Translations under genes and position numbers: made by a program
In this document: piece after piece, positions 16,558-24,884 of the stretch
Layout: every line of letters begins with the position of its first letter
How positions within the stretch are numbered: the first letter of the stretch is position 1
NCBI RefSeq assembly: GCF_900142575.1
Contig: NZ_FRBI01000026.1
Coordinates: 50,857-114,856 of the forward strand
Direction of reading: 5' to 3'
From: Actinacidiphila paucisporea
Lineage (GTDB): Bacteria > Actinomycetota > Actinomycetes > Streptomycetales > Streptomycetaceae
Length of the DNA stretch: 64,000 bases
The notes under the pieces: generated by a model
What the model was told of the DNA's origin: nothing
Seen by the model: the letters and a program-made list of their open reading frames with translations, nothing else
The model's database searches: none

Positions 16558-17364
16558 TCACAGGCAGATCAGCAGGACGCAGATCTGGTGCGGCGGCTGC
16601 GGGGCTGCGGTGGCCGGCGGCTGGGACGGCGCCGTGGCCGCCGGCGGCTGCGCCGGTGCGGACGCCGTGGGCGCGGGGGCCGGGCTCTGGGTGGCCGCGG
16701 GCGGCTGCGTGACCGGGGCCGCGGTCGCGACCGGCTGCGTCATCGGCTGCCGGGCCGTCGTGGCCTGCGGGGCCACCGCCGTACGCGGGACGACGGGGAT
16801 CGACGTGGTGCGCTGCGGCGGGGTCGTCGCCGCCGGGTGCGGGGCGGCCGGCCGGCCCGCGTGCTTCGGCGCCACCGCCGCCGCCGCCGGCGGAGTGCCG
16901 ACCGGCAGCGTCGCGGCGGGCAGCGTGTCTCCCACCGGCACGTCCGGGGTCGTCGACGCGGCAGAATCGCTGCCGCCGGAACTGCCGCTCGGCATCGCCG
17001 CGATCGTCAGGCCGCCGCCGGCCAGCGCGACGGCCGTCGCCGCCACCGCCCTGCGGCGGTTCTTGCGCCAGCGCGCCTGCTGATGCCGCCTGGCGGCCCG
17101 CCCGCCGCCGGCGGCCGGCACGGGAGGTGCGGCCGGCTCCTCCGGCTCCGCATCAGGCACCGGCTCCGGCCGGTGACCCGCCCGCGGCATCGGCGGCTCC
17201 GGCATCAGTGGCGTGTCCCATAGCGCCGATATCGGCTCCTCACCGGAATACGGCGGCCGATACGCCGCCGGCGCGGGCGGTGCGATGTCCGGGGCGTACG
17301 CGCCGCAACCGGGGCATACGAGCGCCCCGTTGAGGTAGCGGCGGCATTGGTAGCAGTAGTCCAT
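16558..17364 (-). CDS. Zinc-ribbon, single-pass membrane protein with Ala/Pro/Thr-rich tail
   Basis: The protein has 268 residues. Residues 1-22 contain a four-cysteine zinc ribbon (CYQC and CPGC). A proline-rich linker follows, then a basic patch (ARWRKNRRR), one hydrophobic segment (AVAATAVALAGGGLTIAAM) and a long Ala/Pro/Thr/Gln low-complexity region ending QICVLLICL. The layout suggests a cytoplasmic zinc ribbon tethered to the membrane with an extracellular stalk. Related proteins occur in streptomycetes, but I know of no function. Confidence 0.75.
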   Translation of the reverse strand: MDYCYQCRRYLNGALVCPGCGAYAPDIAPPAPAAYRPPYSGEEPISALWDTPLMPEPPMPRAGHRPEPVPDAEPEEPAAPPVPAAGGGRAARRHQQARWRKNRRRAVAATAVALAGGGLTIAAMPSGSSGGSDSAASTTPDVPVGDTLPAATLPVGTPPAAAAVAPKHAGRPAAPHPAATTPPQRTTSIPVVPRTAVAPQATTARQPMTQPVATAAPVTQPPAATQSPAPAPTASAPAQPPAATAPSQPPATAAPQPPHQICVLLICL

Positions 17365-17555
17365 TTTTTCGGCTTATGGCTTTCTGTGCTGCTGCGGGCG
17401 GTTGACCGCAAAACGCTAACAGCACCGGCCGAGGCCCCTGCGCGGCACTTGTGAGGCTTTGGAAAAGATCGCCCGCCCAATTCCGGCGAAGTCGGCGCCA
17501 AGGGCGTGAATCACGGGGTCGCGCCACCAGCCGGGCATCCGCCCGAGGCCGCCGC

Positions 17556-18122
17556 TCACCCGCGCTCGCGGGCGTACCGCAGCAGCACCACGCCGTTCCC
17601 GAACCGGCGGGTGTCGAGGAGCCGGAGGCTCGCGCGGTCCGCGGCGCCCGCGAACAGCCGCTTGCCGGCGCCCAGCAGCACCGGGTGCACGTAGATCAGA
17701 TACTCGTCGATGAGGTCGTGCTCGGCGAAGGCGGCGGCCAGGTCGGCGCCGCCCAGGGCGAGATCGCCGCCCGGCTCGGCCTTGAGCGCCTCGACCTCGG
17801 CGGGCACGACCTCGCGGACGACGGTGGCATTCCAGTCGGCGCGCTCCAGTGTCCGCGAGTAGACGATCTTGGGCATGTCCCGCCAGATGCGGGCGAATTC
17901 CTTCACCGGCTCCGGACTCGACGGGTCCTGGTCCGCGGTCGGCCAGAATTCGGCCATGAGTTCGTATGTGACGCGCCCGTCGAGAAATGCGCCCATCGTG
18001 CTCAGGTGCGCGTTGAAGTAGCTGTGCAGCTCCTCGTCCACGAGATGCCAGTCGATCTCGCGATTCGGCCCCTCCATGAAACCGTCGAGCGATACCGACA
18101 TCATCAGTACGATCTTTCGCAT
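17556..18122 (-). CDS. Dihydrofolate-reductase-like (RibD C-terminal domain) protein
   Basis: This 188-residue protein begins MRKIVLMMSVSLDGFMEGPN, the signature of the RibD-C/DHFR-like family. It also has a DLALGGADLAAAF nucleotide-binding segment and IYVHPVLLGAGKRLF near the end. Members are NADPH-dependent reductases of mostly unknown substrate. It is divergently transcribed from a cyclodeaminase-family gene and a folD paralogue, so a pterin or folate substrate is an attractive but unproven guess. Confidence 0.88.
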   Translation of the reverse strand: MRKIVLMMSVSLDGFMEGPNREIDWHLVDEELHSYFNAHLSTMGAFLDGRVTYELMAEFWPTADQDPSSPEPVKEFARIWRDMPKIVYSRTLERADWNATVVREVVPAEVEALKAEPGGDLALGGADLAAAFAEHDLIDEYLIYVHPVLLGAGKRLFAGAADRASLRLLDTRRFGNGVVLLRYARERG

Positions 18123-18267
18123 CGCGTGGGCCCTCCTCTTCTCGGTGCCGGGGATGTGCGCGTCACCCGAATTGTGCCGCCTGGGTCCGACAATGGCCGC
18201 GACCAGCGGTTTCGGCGCGCGATAGGCTCTCCGCCGTACGAGGACGGCAGCAGGAGAGGGCGGCCCG

Positions 18268-18906
18268 GTGCACGGTCAGGCGCGGTTGCAGGACGAGACG
18301 GTCGGCGGCTATCTGGACCGGCTGGCCGCCCGGTTGCCGGCCCCCGGCGGCGGGGCGGCGGCCGCGCTGCACGCGGCCCAGGGCGCGGCCCTGCTGGGCA
18401 TGGTCGCCCGCTACAGCACCGGCGAGAAGTACGCGGCCCAGGCCGCCGCCATCGCCCGCATCACCGCCGAGAGCGACGAACTGCGCTCGGCCGCTCTGGA
18501 CTTGGCCGCCGCCGACGCGGCGGCCTTCACCGCGGTGACCGACGCGTACGGGCTGCCGCGCGCGGACGAGGCGCAGAAAGCGGCCCGGTCGGCGGCCATC
18601 GCCGAGGCCCTGGCCGGAGCGGCCCGGCCGCCCGCCGACGTCATCGGTGTGGCCGGCCGGATCGTCGCCCTCGCCGAGGAGCTGCTGCCGATCGGCAACC
18701 CGAACGTCGTGTCGGACGTCGCCGCCGCCGCGGAAGCGGCCAGGGCCGCGGCCACCACCGGCCGGGTGAACGTCGAGATCAACCTCGCCGGCATCAAGGA
18801 CCCCGCCACCCGGGCCGCCTTGTCGGCGTCCACGGACGACGTGGACCCGCTGGCCGAGCGGGCGACAGCGGTGACCGAGGCGGTACGCAGGTCGCTGACC
18901 CGCTGA
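18268..18906 (+). CDS. Cyclodeaminase/cyclohydrolase (FTCD) family protein
   Basis: The 212-residue helical protein has the family start TVGGYLDRLAARLPAPGGGAAAAL and PPADVIGVAGRIVALAEELLPIGNPNVVSDVAAAAEAA. In characterised relatives this domain releases ammonia from 5-formimino-tetrahydrofolate to give methenyl-tetrahydrofolate. The start is a GTG at 18268 with CAGGAGAGG upstream. A folD paralogue follows 146 bases downstream on the same strand and could use the methenyl product directly. Confidence 0.88.
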   Translation: MHGQARLQDETVGGYLDRLAARLPAPGGGAAAALHAAQGAALLGMVARYSTGEKYAAQAAAIARITAESDELRSAALDLAAADAAAFTAVTDAYGLPRADEAQKAARSAAIAEALAGAARPPADVIGVAGRIVALAEELLPIGNPNVVSDVAAAAEAARAAATTGRVNVEINLAGIKDPATRAALSASTDDVDPLAERATAVTEAVRRSLTR

Positions 18907-19052
18907 CCCGCTGGTCTCGGGGCGCGCCGACCCGCCGGTCCGCCGCCCCGGGGGCACCGCGTCCGCACCGTACGCGGCCGCCCGCCCGTATCAAGAGCCG
19001 TACCCGAGCCGTACCCGAGCCGCATCCGAGCCCCAGTCGAGGAGTCGTCGCC

Positions 19053-19919
19053 ATGACCGAGACCGTTCCGCTCACCGGTGCCGCGCCGGCCGCCGTCCTG
19101 CGGGACGAGGCGCGGGAGATCGCGGAGCGGCTGGTGCGCGAGGCGGGCGTACAGCCGCGGCTCGTGGTCGTCGTGGCGACCGAGGACGAGAGCACCGCCT
19201 GGTACGTGCGGTCGATCACCCGGGCCGCCGCGAAGGCCGGCATCGCGTGCGACACCGTACGGCTGCCCTCGAACGCCGAGGCCGCCGAGATCCGCAAGCA
19301 ACTGGCCGCGCTGAGCGACGACCCCAGCGTCCACGGGGTGATCCTGCAGACGCCGCTGCCGCCCGGCACGTCCGCCGCCGACCTGGCGGGGGCCATCGCG
19401 CCGGAGAAGGACGTGGACGGCGCGAACCCGCTGAGCCTGGGCCGGCTGGCCGCGGGCCTGCCGGCCTTCGCCCCCGCGACCGCGGAGGCGGTCGTCAGCC
19501 TGCTGGACGCGCACGGCATCGGGCTCGCCGGCCGCGGTGTCGCCGTCGTCGGCCGCTCCACCGTCGTCGGCAAGCCGCTCGCGCACCTGCTGCTCGACCG
19601 CGACGCGACGGTGACGGTGTGCCATTCGCGTACCGCCGACCTGGCCGCGGCGACCGGCAGCGCGGACATCGTGGTGGCCGCGGCGGGCCGCGCCGGGCTG
19701 ATCACCGCCGCCCATCTGGCCCCGGGCGCGATCGTCGTGGACGTCGGCACCAACCCCACCGAGGACGGCGGCCTGACCGGCGACGTGGACGCCCGGTCGG
19801 TCGCCGGCCGGGCCGCCGCCCTGTCCCCCGTGCCCGGCGGCGTCGGCCCGGTCACCACCGCGCTGCTGCTCCAGCACACCGCGCTCGCCGCGAGCAGGGC
19901 CGTCGCCGGGCACCAGTGA
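19053..19919 (+). CDS. FolD-family methylenetetrahydrofolate dehydrogenase paralogue lacking the cyclohydrolase lysine
   Basis: This 288-residue protein aligns along the whole FolD length, with QTPLPPG, the EKDVDGANP aspartate, VVGRSTVVGKPLAHLLL of the Rossmann domain and PVPGGVGPVTTALLL. At Y51-V-R-S-I55 the lysine of the Tyr-x3-Lys motif is isoleucine. In studied FolD enzymes that lysine is essential for cyclohydrolase activity, so this is probably a dehydrogenase only. The ATG at 19053 follows CGAGGAGTCG. It lies directly after the cyclodeaminase-family gene. Confidence 0.88.
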   Translation: MTETVPLTGAAPAAVLRDEAREIAERLVREAGVQPRLVVVVATEDESTAWYVRSITRAAAKAGIACDTVRLPSNAEAAEIRKQLAALSDDPSVHGVILQTPLPPGTSAADLAGAIAPEKDVDGANPLSLGRLAAGLPAFAPATAEAVVSLLDAHGIGLAGRGVAVVGRSTVVGKPLAHLLLDRDATVTVCHSRTADLAAATGSADIVVAAAGRAGLITAAHLAPGAIVVDVGTNPTEDGGLTGDVDARSVAGRAAALSPVPGGVGPVTTALLLQHTALAASRAVAGHQ

Positions 19920-19988
19920 CATCTGTCATGTCCGACCACGGATGTACGGCTCTGCCGGGCGCACCCCGCCACCGGTGATGCTCATGCC

Positions 19989-20513
19989 ATGGCAATCACC
20001 GACGCACCGCGCATCCGCGACAGCAAGGACACCACGCACTGCGAGACCGCCAGGACCGGCGCGCACTACGAGACCGCCAGGACCGGCGCGCACTACGAGA
20101 CCGCCAGAACCGGCGCGGACTGCGCCGGCGAGAAGGCCGGCTTCAGGCCCGTCCCGGTGTGGTTCTTCGCCTTCGAAGGCCTGATGGGCGCCTCCTACGA
20201 CGTCGTCAGGTCCTCGCCGTACGGCTGGGTCTTCATCGCCGCCTCCGTCGCGGTGAACATCGTGCTGGCCCGCACGGTGCTGCGGGGGCGGCTGAAGATG
20301 GCCAAGGCGCTGCTCAAGGGCAAGCGCACCCGCAAGATCGCCGTCGGCCTGATCGCGCTGCGGGCCGGCCTGCACGTCGTGCTCGGCGCGGCCGGCATGC
20401 AGGTGACCTCGGGCCCCGCGCACATCGCGCTGGCCGGCGCCATGTGCGCCGTCACGGTCGCGCTGCTGTCCTTCGAGCAGCGCGTGATGCTGCGGGCGCT
20501 GGCCGCGGCCTGA
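19989..20513 (+). CDS. Membrane protein with tandem repeats near its N-terminus
   Basis: The 174-residue protein has residues 17-43 made of three nine-residue repeats (HYETARTGA with variants). Hydrophobic segments follow: WVFIAASVAVNIVLA, KIAVGLIALRAGLHVVLGAAG and HIALAGAMCAVTVALL. The repeats precede the first helix and are probably cytoplasmic. I recognise no family. The start at the ATG in CCATGGCAATCACC is open upstream only briefly. Confidence 0.65.
   Translation: MAITDAPRIRDSKDTTHCETARTGAHYETARTGAHYETARTGADCAGEKAGFRPVPVWFFAFEGLMGASYDVVRSSPYGWVFIAASVAVNIVLARTVLRGRLKMAKALLKGKRTRKIAVGLIALRAGLHVVLGAAGMQVTSGPAHIALAGAMCAVTVALLSFEQRVMLRALAAA
20037..20117 (+). repeat. Three tandem 27-bp coding repeats
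   Basis: Each unit begins CACT(G/A)CGAGACCGCCAG and ends ACCGGCGCG. The three copies differ at only two or three bases and keep the reading frame of the membrane protein. The low divergence suggests recent duplication. Confidence 0.85.
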
Positions 20514-20530
20514 GCGCGCGGCGCCGCGGG

Positions 20531-20562
20531 CGTACGGGCGTACGGGCGTACGGGCGTACGGG
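20531..20562. repeat. Four tandem copies of the octamer CGTACGGG
   Basis: Four perfect head-to-tail octamers lie between the membrane-protein gene and the dehydrogenase gene. A length-variable microsatellite here could affect spacing upstream of the dehydrogenase start at 20624. Confidence 0.85.
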
Positions 20563-20623
20563 CCGCGGAAGCCGCCGCATATGCTGCGGGAAACGCAGCG
20601 CACCACGTGAGAGGCAGCACGAC

Positions 20624-21388
20624 ATGAGCACCCGTACCGCAGTGGTCACCGGCGCGAGCAGCGGTATCGGCGCCGCCACCGCCCGCAGGCTCGCCGAGGC
20701 CGGTTTCCACGTCGTGCTCACCGCCCGCCGCGCGGAACGGCTCGACGCCCTCGCCGCCGAGCTGACCGCCGCCGGGCACAGCGTGGCCGTCCATGCCCTG
20801 GACGTGACCGACAGGGCCGCCGTGGACGCCTTCGCGGCCGGCCTGGACGCCCACCCGCCGCTGCACGTCCTGGTCAACAACGCGGGCGGCGCGCTCGGCA
20901 CCGACCCGGTCGCCACCGCCGACCCGGCGGACTGGCGGGCGATGTTCGAGGTCAACGTGCTCGGCGTGCTCAACGTCACGCAGGCCCTGCTGCCCGCGCT
21001 CAGCTCCTCGGGCGACGGCACGGTCGTGGTGATGTCCTCGACCGCGGGCCTGGCCACGTACGAGGGCGGCGGCGGTTACGTGGCCGCCAAGCACGGCGCC
21101 CACGTCATCGCCGAGACGCTGCGGCTGGAACTGAACGGCCGGCCGGTGCGGGTCATCGAGATCGCCCCCGGCATGGTCAAGACCGACGAGTTCGCCCTCA
21201 CCCGCTTCCGCGGCGACGCGGACCGGGCCGCCGCCGTCTACGCCGGTGTGGCCGAGCCGCTGACCGCGGACGACGTCGCCGACACCGTGGCGTGGGCCGT
21301 CACCCGCCCGGCGCACGTGAACGTCGACCTGCTGGTGCTGCGGCCGCGCGCCCAGGCCTCCAACTACAAGGTGCACCGCGAGCAGTAA
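20624..21388 (+). CDS. Short-chain dehydrogenase/reductase
   Basis: The protein has 254 residues. The NAD(P) motif TGASSGIG is at residues 10-17, VNNAGG follows, the catalytic serine is in VVMSSTAG and the YxxxK motif is YVAAK. The arginines of LTARRAERL suggest NADPH preference. This is a classical SDR of unknown substrate. The ATG at 20624 follows GAGAGGCAGC, a usable ribosome binding site. Confidence 0.9.
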   Translation: MSTRTAVVTGASSGIGAATARRLAEAGFHVVLTARRAERLDALAAELTAAGHSVAVHALDVTDRAAVDAFAAGLDAHPPLHVLVNNAGGALGTDPVATADPADWRAMFEVNVLGVLNVTQALLPALSSSGDGTVVVMSSTAGLATYEGGGGYVAAKHGAHVIAETLRLELNGRPVRVIEIAPGMVKTDEFALTRFRGDADRAAAVYAGVAEPLTADDVADTVAWAVTRPAHVNVDLLVLRPRAQASNYKVHREQ

Positions 21389-21594
21389 CCGTCACACCTG
21401 GGAGTGAACTCCTGGCGCACCGTCAACTTCCGCCGTCGCGGGCGTTAGCGGTGCGCCGGCACCGGGAACCATGTCCGCGTCCGGTCTTCACGCGTAGATC
21501 CGTACGGCACCCCTTCCCGTCAGCACGGTCCAGCCCGGAGCCGCCCCCCGGCCCGGGGCGGCCGTCCGTGCGCGCCCGTACCGGAGGTCCGCCC

Positions 21595-22074
21595 ATGCGC
21601 GTCCGCCTGGCACTCCCCCTCGCCGCCGCCGTCCTGTCCCTGCCCGCCGTGCTCGCCGCGGCCCCGGCCGCCGCCGCCGCACCCGCCGACAAGGCGCAGG
21701 TGCTGAGCAACTGGACGCAGACCAGCGCCGCCAGCTCCACCACCTGGCTCGCCGCCCGCAGCAACCAGGCCGCCTGGTCGGCGTACGGCTTCGACTGGTC
21801 GACCGACTACTGCTCGGACTCCCCCGACAACCCGCTGGGCTTCCCCTTCAAGACCGCCTGTGCCCGGCACGACTTCGGCTACCGCAACTACAAGAAGGCC
21901 GGCGCCTTCAGCGCCAACAAGGCCCGGCTGGACAGCATGCTCTACGCCGACCTCGAAAGGGTCTGCGCCGGCTACTCGGGCGTGGCCAGGTCCGCGTGCG
22001 ACGCCACCGCGTGGACGTATTACCACGCGGTGGACGTCTTCGGCTCGGCCACGCCGGCCCGGAGCGCCGTGTGA
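21595..22074 (+). CDS. Secreted bacterial phospholipase A2
   Basis: This 159-residue precursor has a signal peptide (RVRLALPLAAAVLSLPAVLAAAPAAAAA) and a mature domain of about 130 residues. The His-Asp catalytic pair is in TACARHDFGYRNYKKAG, and calcium-loop residues lie around STDYCSDSPDNPLG. Cysteines for two disulfides are present, as in Streptomyces PLA2. It should hydrolyse the sn-2 ester of phospholipids outside the cell. The long open frame upstream is not coding in character. Confidence 0.92.
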   Translation: MRVRLALPLAAAVLSLPAVLAAAPAAAAAPADKAQVLSNWTQTSAASSTTWLAARSNQAAWSAYGFDWSTDYCSDSPDNPLGFPFKTACARHDFGYRNYKKAGAFSANKARLDSMLYADLERVCAGYSGVARSACDATAWTYYHAVDVFGSATPARSAV

Positions 22075-22077
22075 CGC

Positions 22078-22121
22078 GCCCGGCGGGCCGGGGCCTGTCC
22101 TGCGGCCCCGGCCCGCCGGGC
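22078..22121. terminator. Bidirectional hairpin terminator
   Basis: A perfect 18-bp inverted repeat (left arm 22078-22095, right arm 22104-22121, 8-base loop) lies between the convergent phospholipase and alginate lyase genes. No T-run follows, as is common in streptomycetes. Confidence 0.8.
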
Positions 22122-22133
22122 CCCGTGCTGCCG

Positions 22134-23321
22134 TCAGCTGTGCGCGACGGTGAGCGCGTAGAAGGCGACGCGGGCGCCGTTGGTGGTGCTGTCGGAGGAC
22201 GACTGGTTGTAGGAGCCTGCCTTGAAATACTGCTTGTAGGCGTTGAAGGACGACGGGATGGCGTAGTGCGTCGTGCCTCCGTTGACGGTCAGGTCGATGG
22301 TGTTGCCGCCGGACACGCCGATCGTGTAGCTCCACATGGTGCCGACCGCGACATGCCCCACGGTGTGCGTGGTCTGGCCGCCGTCCGGGGAGTTCTCGAC
22401 GCCCGCGACGATGTCGCCGTTGGAGTGGTAGTACAGCTCGATCAGCGGCTTGGTCGACGTGCCGCCCGAGCCGAGGTGGATCTGCCCCACGCACACGTTC
22501 GACGTCACGGACACCACCCGCAGCGTCGCGTTCAGCCGGTGGGTGCCGGCCAGCGACCAGTCGGCGGCGCTGCCGTCGGTTTTCATCTCCCGCAGCTCGG
22601 AGCGGGCGTAGTTGGAGTTCGGCGTCGTGACGCCCTTCTCCGGCGCCCAGAAGGTCATGGCGCCGTCCGACCCGTCGGTGTAAAAGTACGAGTCCTGGTA
22701 GCCGCCCGCGCCCTGGAGCCGCGACGACGAGATCGTGGTGGGCGAACCGGGCGAGCCCACCGGCTCCTGCAGCTCCCACACCGACAGGTTGAAGTTCCCG
22801 CCGGGCGCCACCCCGGTGTTGAGCCCCCCGGACGGCGGCGTCGAGCCGCCGGGCAGCGTCCACTTCTGGTTGGCCGCGCCGGTGCACGTCCATATCTGCA
22901 GCTGGTTGCCGTTGGCGGACGACTGGCCGGTCGCGTCCAGGCACTTGCCCGAGCCGGTGTTGACCAGCTCGCCGTTGGCGGCGGTCCACTGCTGCGCCGC
23001 GCTGCCGTTGCAGTCGTACAGCTGCACCTTGGCGCCGCTGGCCGCCGAGGCGCCCGTGACGTCCATGCACTTGCCCAGTGCCCGCACCGAGTTGTCGGCG
23101 TTGCCGACCGTCCAGCTCTGCGCGGTCGACCCGTTGCAGTCGTACAGCTGCACATGCGCCCCGTTGGCGCTCGAAGCGGCGGCCACGTCCACGCACTTGC
23201 CGCCGAGCCCGGTGATCGGCCCGGCACTCGCGGCCGAGGCGCCGGGCGAACCCAGCAGCCCGAGCGCGCCGACGACACCCGCGGCGCCGAACACCGCGAG
23301 CATTCTTGAACGGCTATTCAT
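22134..23321 (-). CDS. Secreted alginate lyase (PL7) with CBM13 lectin domain
   Basis: The protein has 395 residues. A signal peptide ends near ASAASAG. A ricin-B-type CBM13 domain (about residues 30-155) shows three QxW-like repeats (AQSWTV, AQQWTA, NQKWTL). A linker rich in Pro, Ser and Gly leads to a C-terminal PL7 lyase domain with RSELREM, VGQIH and YFKAGSYNQ, the usual catalytic signatures. It should cleave alginate-like polyuronates outside the cell. The ATG at 23321 has AAGGA upstream. A DasR-like site lies at 23346-23357. Confidence 0.92.
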   Translation of the reverse strand: MNSRSRMLAVFGAAGVVGALGLLGSPGASAASAGPITGLGGKCVDVAAASSANGAHVQLYDCNGSTAQSWTVGNADNSVRALGKCMDVTGASAASGAKVQLYDCNGSAAQQWTAANGELVNTGSGKCLDATGQSSANGNQLQIWTCTGAANQKWTLPGGSTPPSGGLNTGVAPGGNFNLSVWELQEPVGSPGSPTTISSSRLQGAGGYQDSYFYTDGSDGAMTFWAPEKGVTTPNSNYARSELREMKTDGSAADWSLAGTHRLNATLRVVSVTSNVCVGQIHLGSGGTSTKPLIELYYHSNGDIVAGVENSPDGGQTTHTVGHVAVGTMWSYTIGVSGGNTIDLTVNGGTTHYAIPSSFNAYKQYFKAGSYNQSSSDSTTNGARVAFYALTVAHS

Positions 23322-23343
23322 GTGGGGGTCCTTAAGCCTAGAG

Positions 23344-23359
23344 GGTGGTCTAGTCCAAA
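23344..23359 (-). promoter_or_regulatory. DasR-responsive-element-like site
   Basis: The plus strand reads GGTGGTCTAGTCCAAA around a core TGGTCTAGTCCA (23346-23357). This differs by one base from the symmetric TGGTCTAGACCA core of known dre sites. It lies 25-36 bases upstream of the alginate lyase start, consistent with control by an amino-sugar-responsive GntR regulator. Binding is inferred. Confidence 0.5.
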
Positions 23360-23528
23360 GGGTGCGCCCCAGTTGAATAACACGCCCCCGACACCGCGTC
23401 AACGTCCAGCCGGGTGACGGCCCTGACGACGGCTTTCCCGGCCCGCCCCGGGGAAACAGAAGGAAGGGAAGCGCAATACCGGGGCATAAGATGGGCAATC
23501 GCCGGGCAGCACGGGAACGAGGGGTCAG

Positions 23529-24770
23529 GTGCGGGACGCGGACGTGGTCATCGTGGGCGCGGGGGCCGCCGGACTGTCCCTGGCCCGGATGCTGTGCGCC
23601 GCGGAAGGCGGGGCGCCGACCTCACGTGCCCTGTCCGTCGTCCTCGTGGACGCTCCCCGCGGCCCGCTCCGGCCCCCCGAGCGGACCTGGTGCTTCTGGG
23701 AGCCGCCGGGCGGCCCGTACGACGCCCACCTTGCCGCCTCCTGGGAGCGGTTGCGGGTGCGCGGTCCGGACGGGGCGCAGACGGTCGGGCGGCCGCGGCC
23801 GTACCGCTACAAGATGCTCCGCGCGCGCGACTTCGAAGCGCTGGTCGGCGGTGAGCTGGCCGCCTCGCGGCGCTGCCGCCGCGTCGAGGCGGTGGTGGAC
23901 AGCGTCCACGACCACGCCGACGGCGCCGTGGTGCGCGGGCGGGACGCCGCCGGGCAGGAGCTGGCGCTGCGCGCCCGCTGGGTCTTCGACTCGCGGCCGC
24001 CGCGACGGCTGCCCCCGGCCCGCACGACACTGCTCCAGCACTTCCGCGGCTGGTTCGTCCGCACCGACCGGCCGGCCTTCGACCCCACGGTCGCGGACCT
24101 GATGGACTTCCGTACGCCCCAGCCGGCCCAGGGCCTGTCCTTCGGCTACGTCCTGCCGCTGAGCGCCGACCGCGCGCTGATCGAGTACACCGAATTCTCC
24201 CGAGAGGTGCTGGACACCGACGGCTACGAGCGGGCCCTGCGCGGATACACGCGGGACGTGCTGCGGCTGGGCGAGCCGGACGGCCCACGCGGGGCGGGCG
24301 GCTTCCGGGTCACCGCCGTCGAGCAGGGCGTCATCCCCATGACGGACGGCCGGTTCGAGCGGCGCGCGGGACGGTCGGTCTTCCGGATCGGCACGGCGGG
24401 CGGCGCCACGCGCGCGTCGACCGGCTACACCTTCGCCGCCGTCCAGCGGCAGACCCGGGCGGTGGCCGAGGCCCTGGCGGCGGGCCGTACGCCGCTGCCC
24501 CCCTCCCCGCACTCCCGGCGCTCGCAGGCGATGGACGCCGTCATGCTCAGGGTGCTGGACAGCGGGCGGGTGGACGGCGCGCGCTTCTTCACGTCGCTGT
24601 TCGCGGGTGTGCCCATGGAGCGGCTGCTGCGCTTCCTCGACGGCGGCTGCGGGCTGCGCGAGGACGTGTCGATCGGGCTGCGCACCCCGGTGGCGCCCAT
24701 GGTGCGGACCGTCGCCGAACTGCCCTTCCTGCGGCGCCGCAGCCCACCGCCGCCGGGCGGCCCGTGGTGA
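23529..24770 (+). CDS. crtY: Lycopene cyclase CrtY
   Basis: The 413-residue flavoprotein begins with a dinucleotide motif (VVIVGAGAAGLSLA) and contains the PPERTWCFWEP segment characteristic of CrtY-type lycopene beta-cyclases, plus IGTAGGATRASTGYTF. It converts lycopene ends to beta rings, giving beta-carotene for CrtU. The start is a GTG at 23529 with GAGGGG upstream. crtT and crtU follow on the same strand. The C-terminus (ELPFLRRRSPPPPGGPW) has a duplicated remnant in the following gap. Confidence 0.93.
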   Translation: MRDADVVIVGAGAAGLSLARMLCAAEGGAPTSRALSVVLVDAPRGPLRPPERTWCFWEPPGGPYDAHLAASWERLRVRGPDGAQTVGRPRPYRYKMLRARDFEALVGGELAASRRCRRVEAVVDSVHDHADGAVVRGRDAAGQELALRARWVFDSRPPRRLPPARTTLLQHFRGWFVRTDRPAFDPTVADLMDFRTPQPAQGLSFGYVLPLSADRALIEYTEFSREVLDTDGYERALRGYTRDVLRLGEPDGPRGAGGFRVTAVEQGVIPMTDGRFERRAGRSVFRIGTAGGATRASTGYTFAAVQRQTRAVAEALAAGRTPLPPSPHSRRSQAMDAVMLRVLDSGRVDGARFFTSLFAGVPMERLLRFLDGGCGLREDVSIGLRTPVAPMVRTVAELPFLRRRSPPPPGGPW

Positions 24771-24826
24771 CGCCCGGCGCCCGGCGCGTCGAGCTGCCCT
24801 TCCTGCGGCGCCGCGCACCGTCCTGA
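24717..24826 (+). repeat. Duplicated crtY 3' end
   Basis: A 24-bp segment at 24717-24740, encoding ELPFLRRR near the crtY C-terminus, recurs at 24791-24814 with one mismatch. The second copy still reads ELPFLRRRAPS followed by TGA at 24824. This suggests that an ancestral tail was displaced by a 74-bp duplication, so that crtY now stops earlier. Confidence 0.7.
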
Positions 24827-24884
24827 CGGTCGGCGTCCGGCGCCCGGCCCTCGCACCCGACACCCACCCCCCTGGAGAAGGCAC

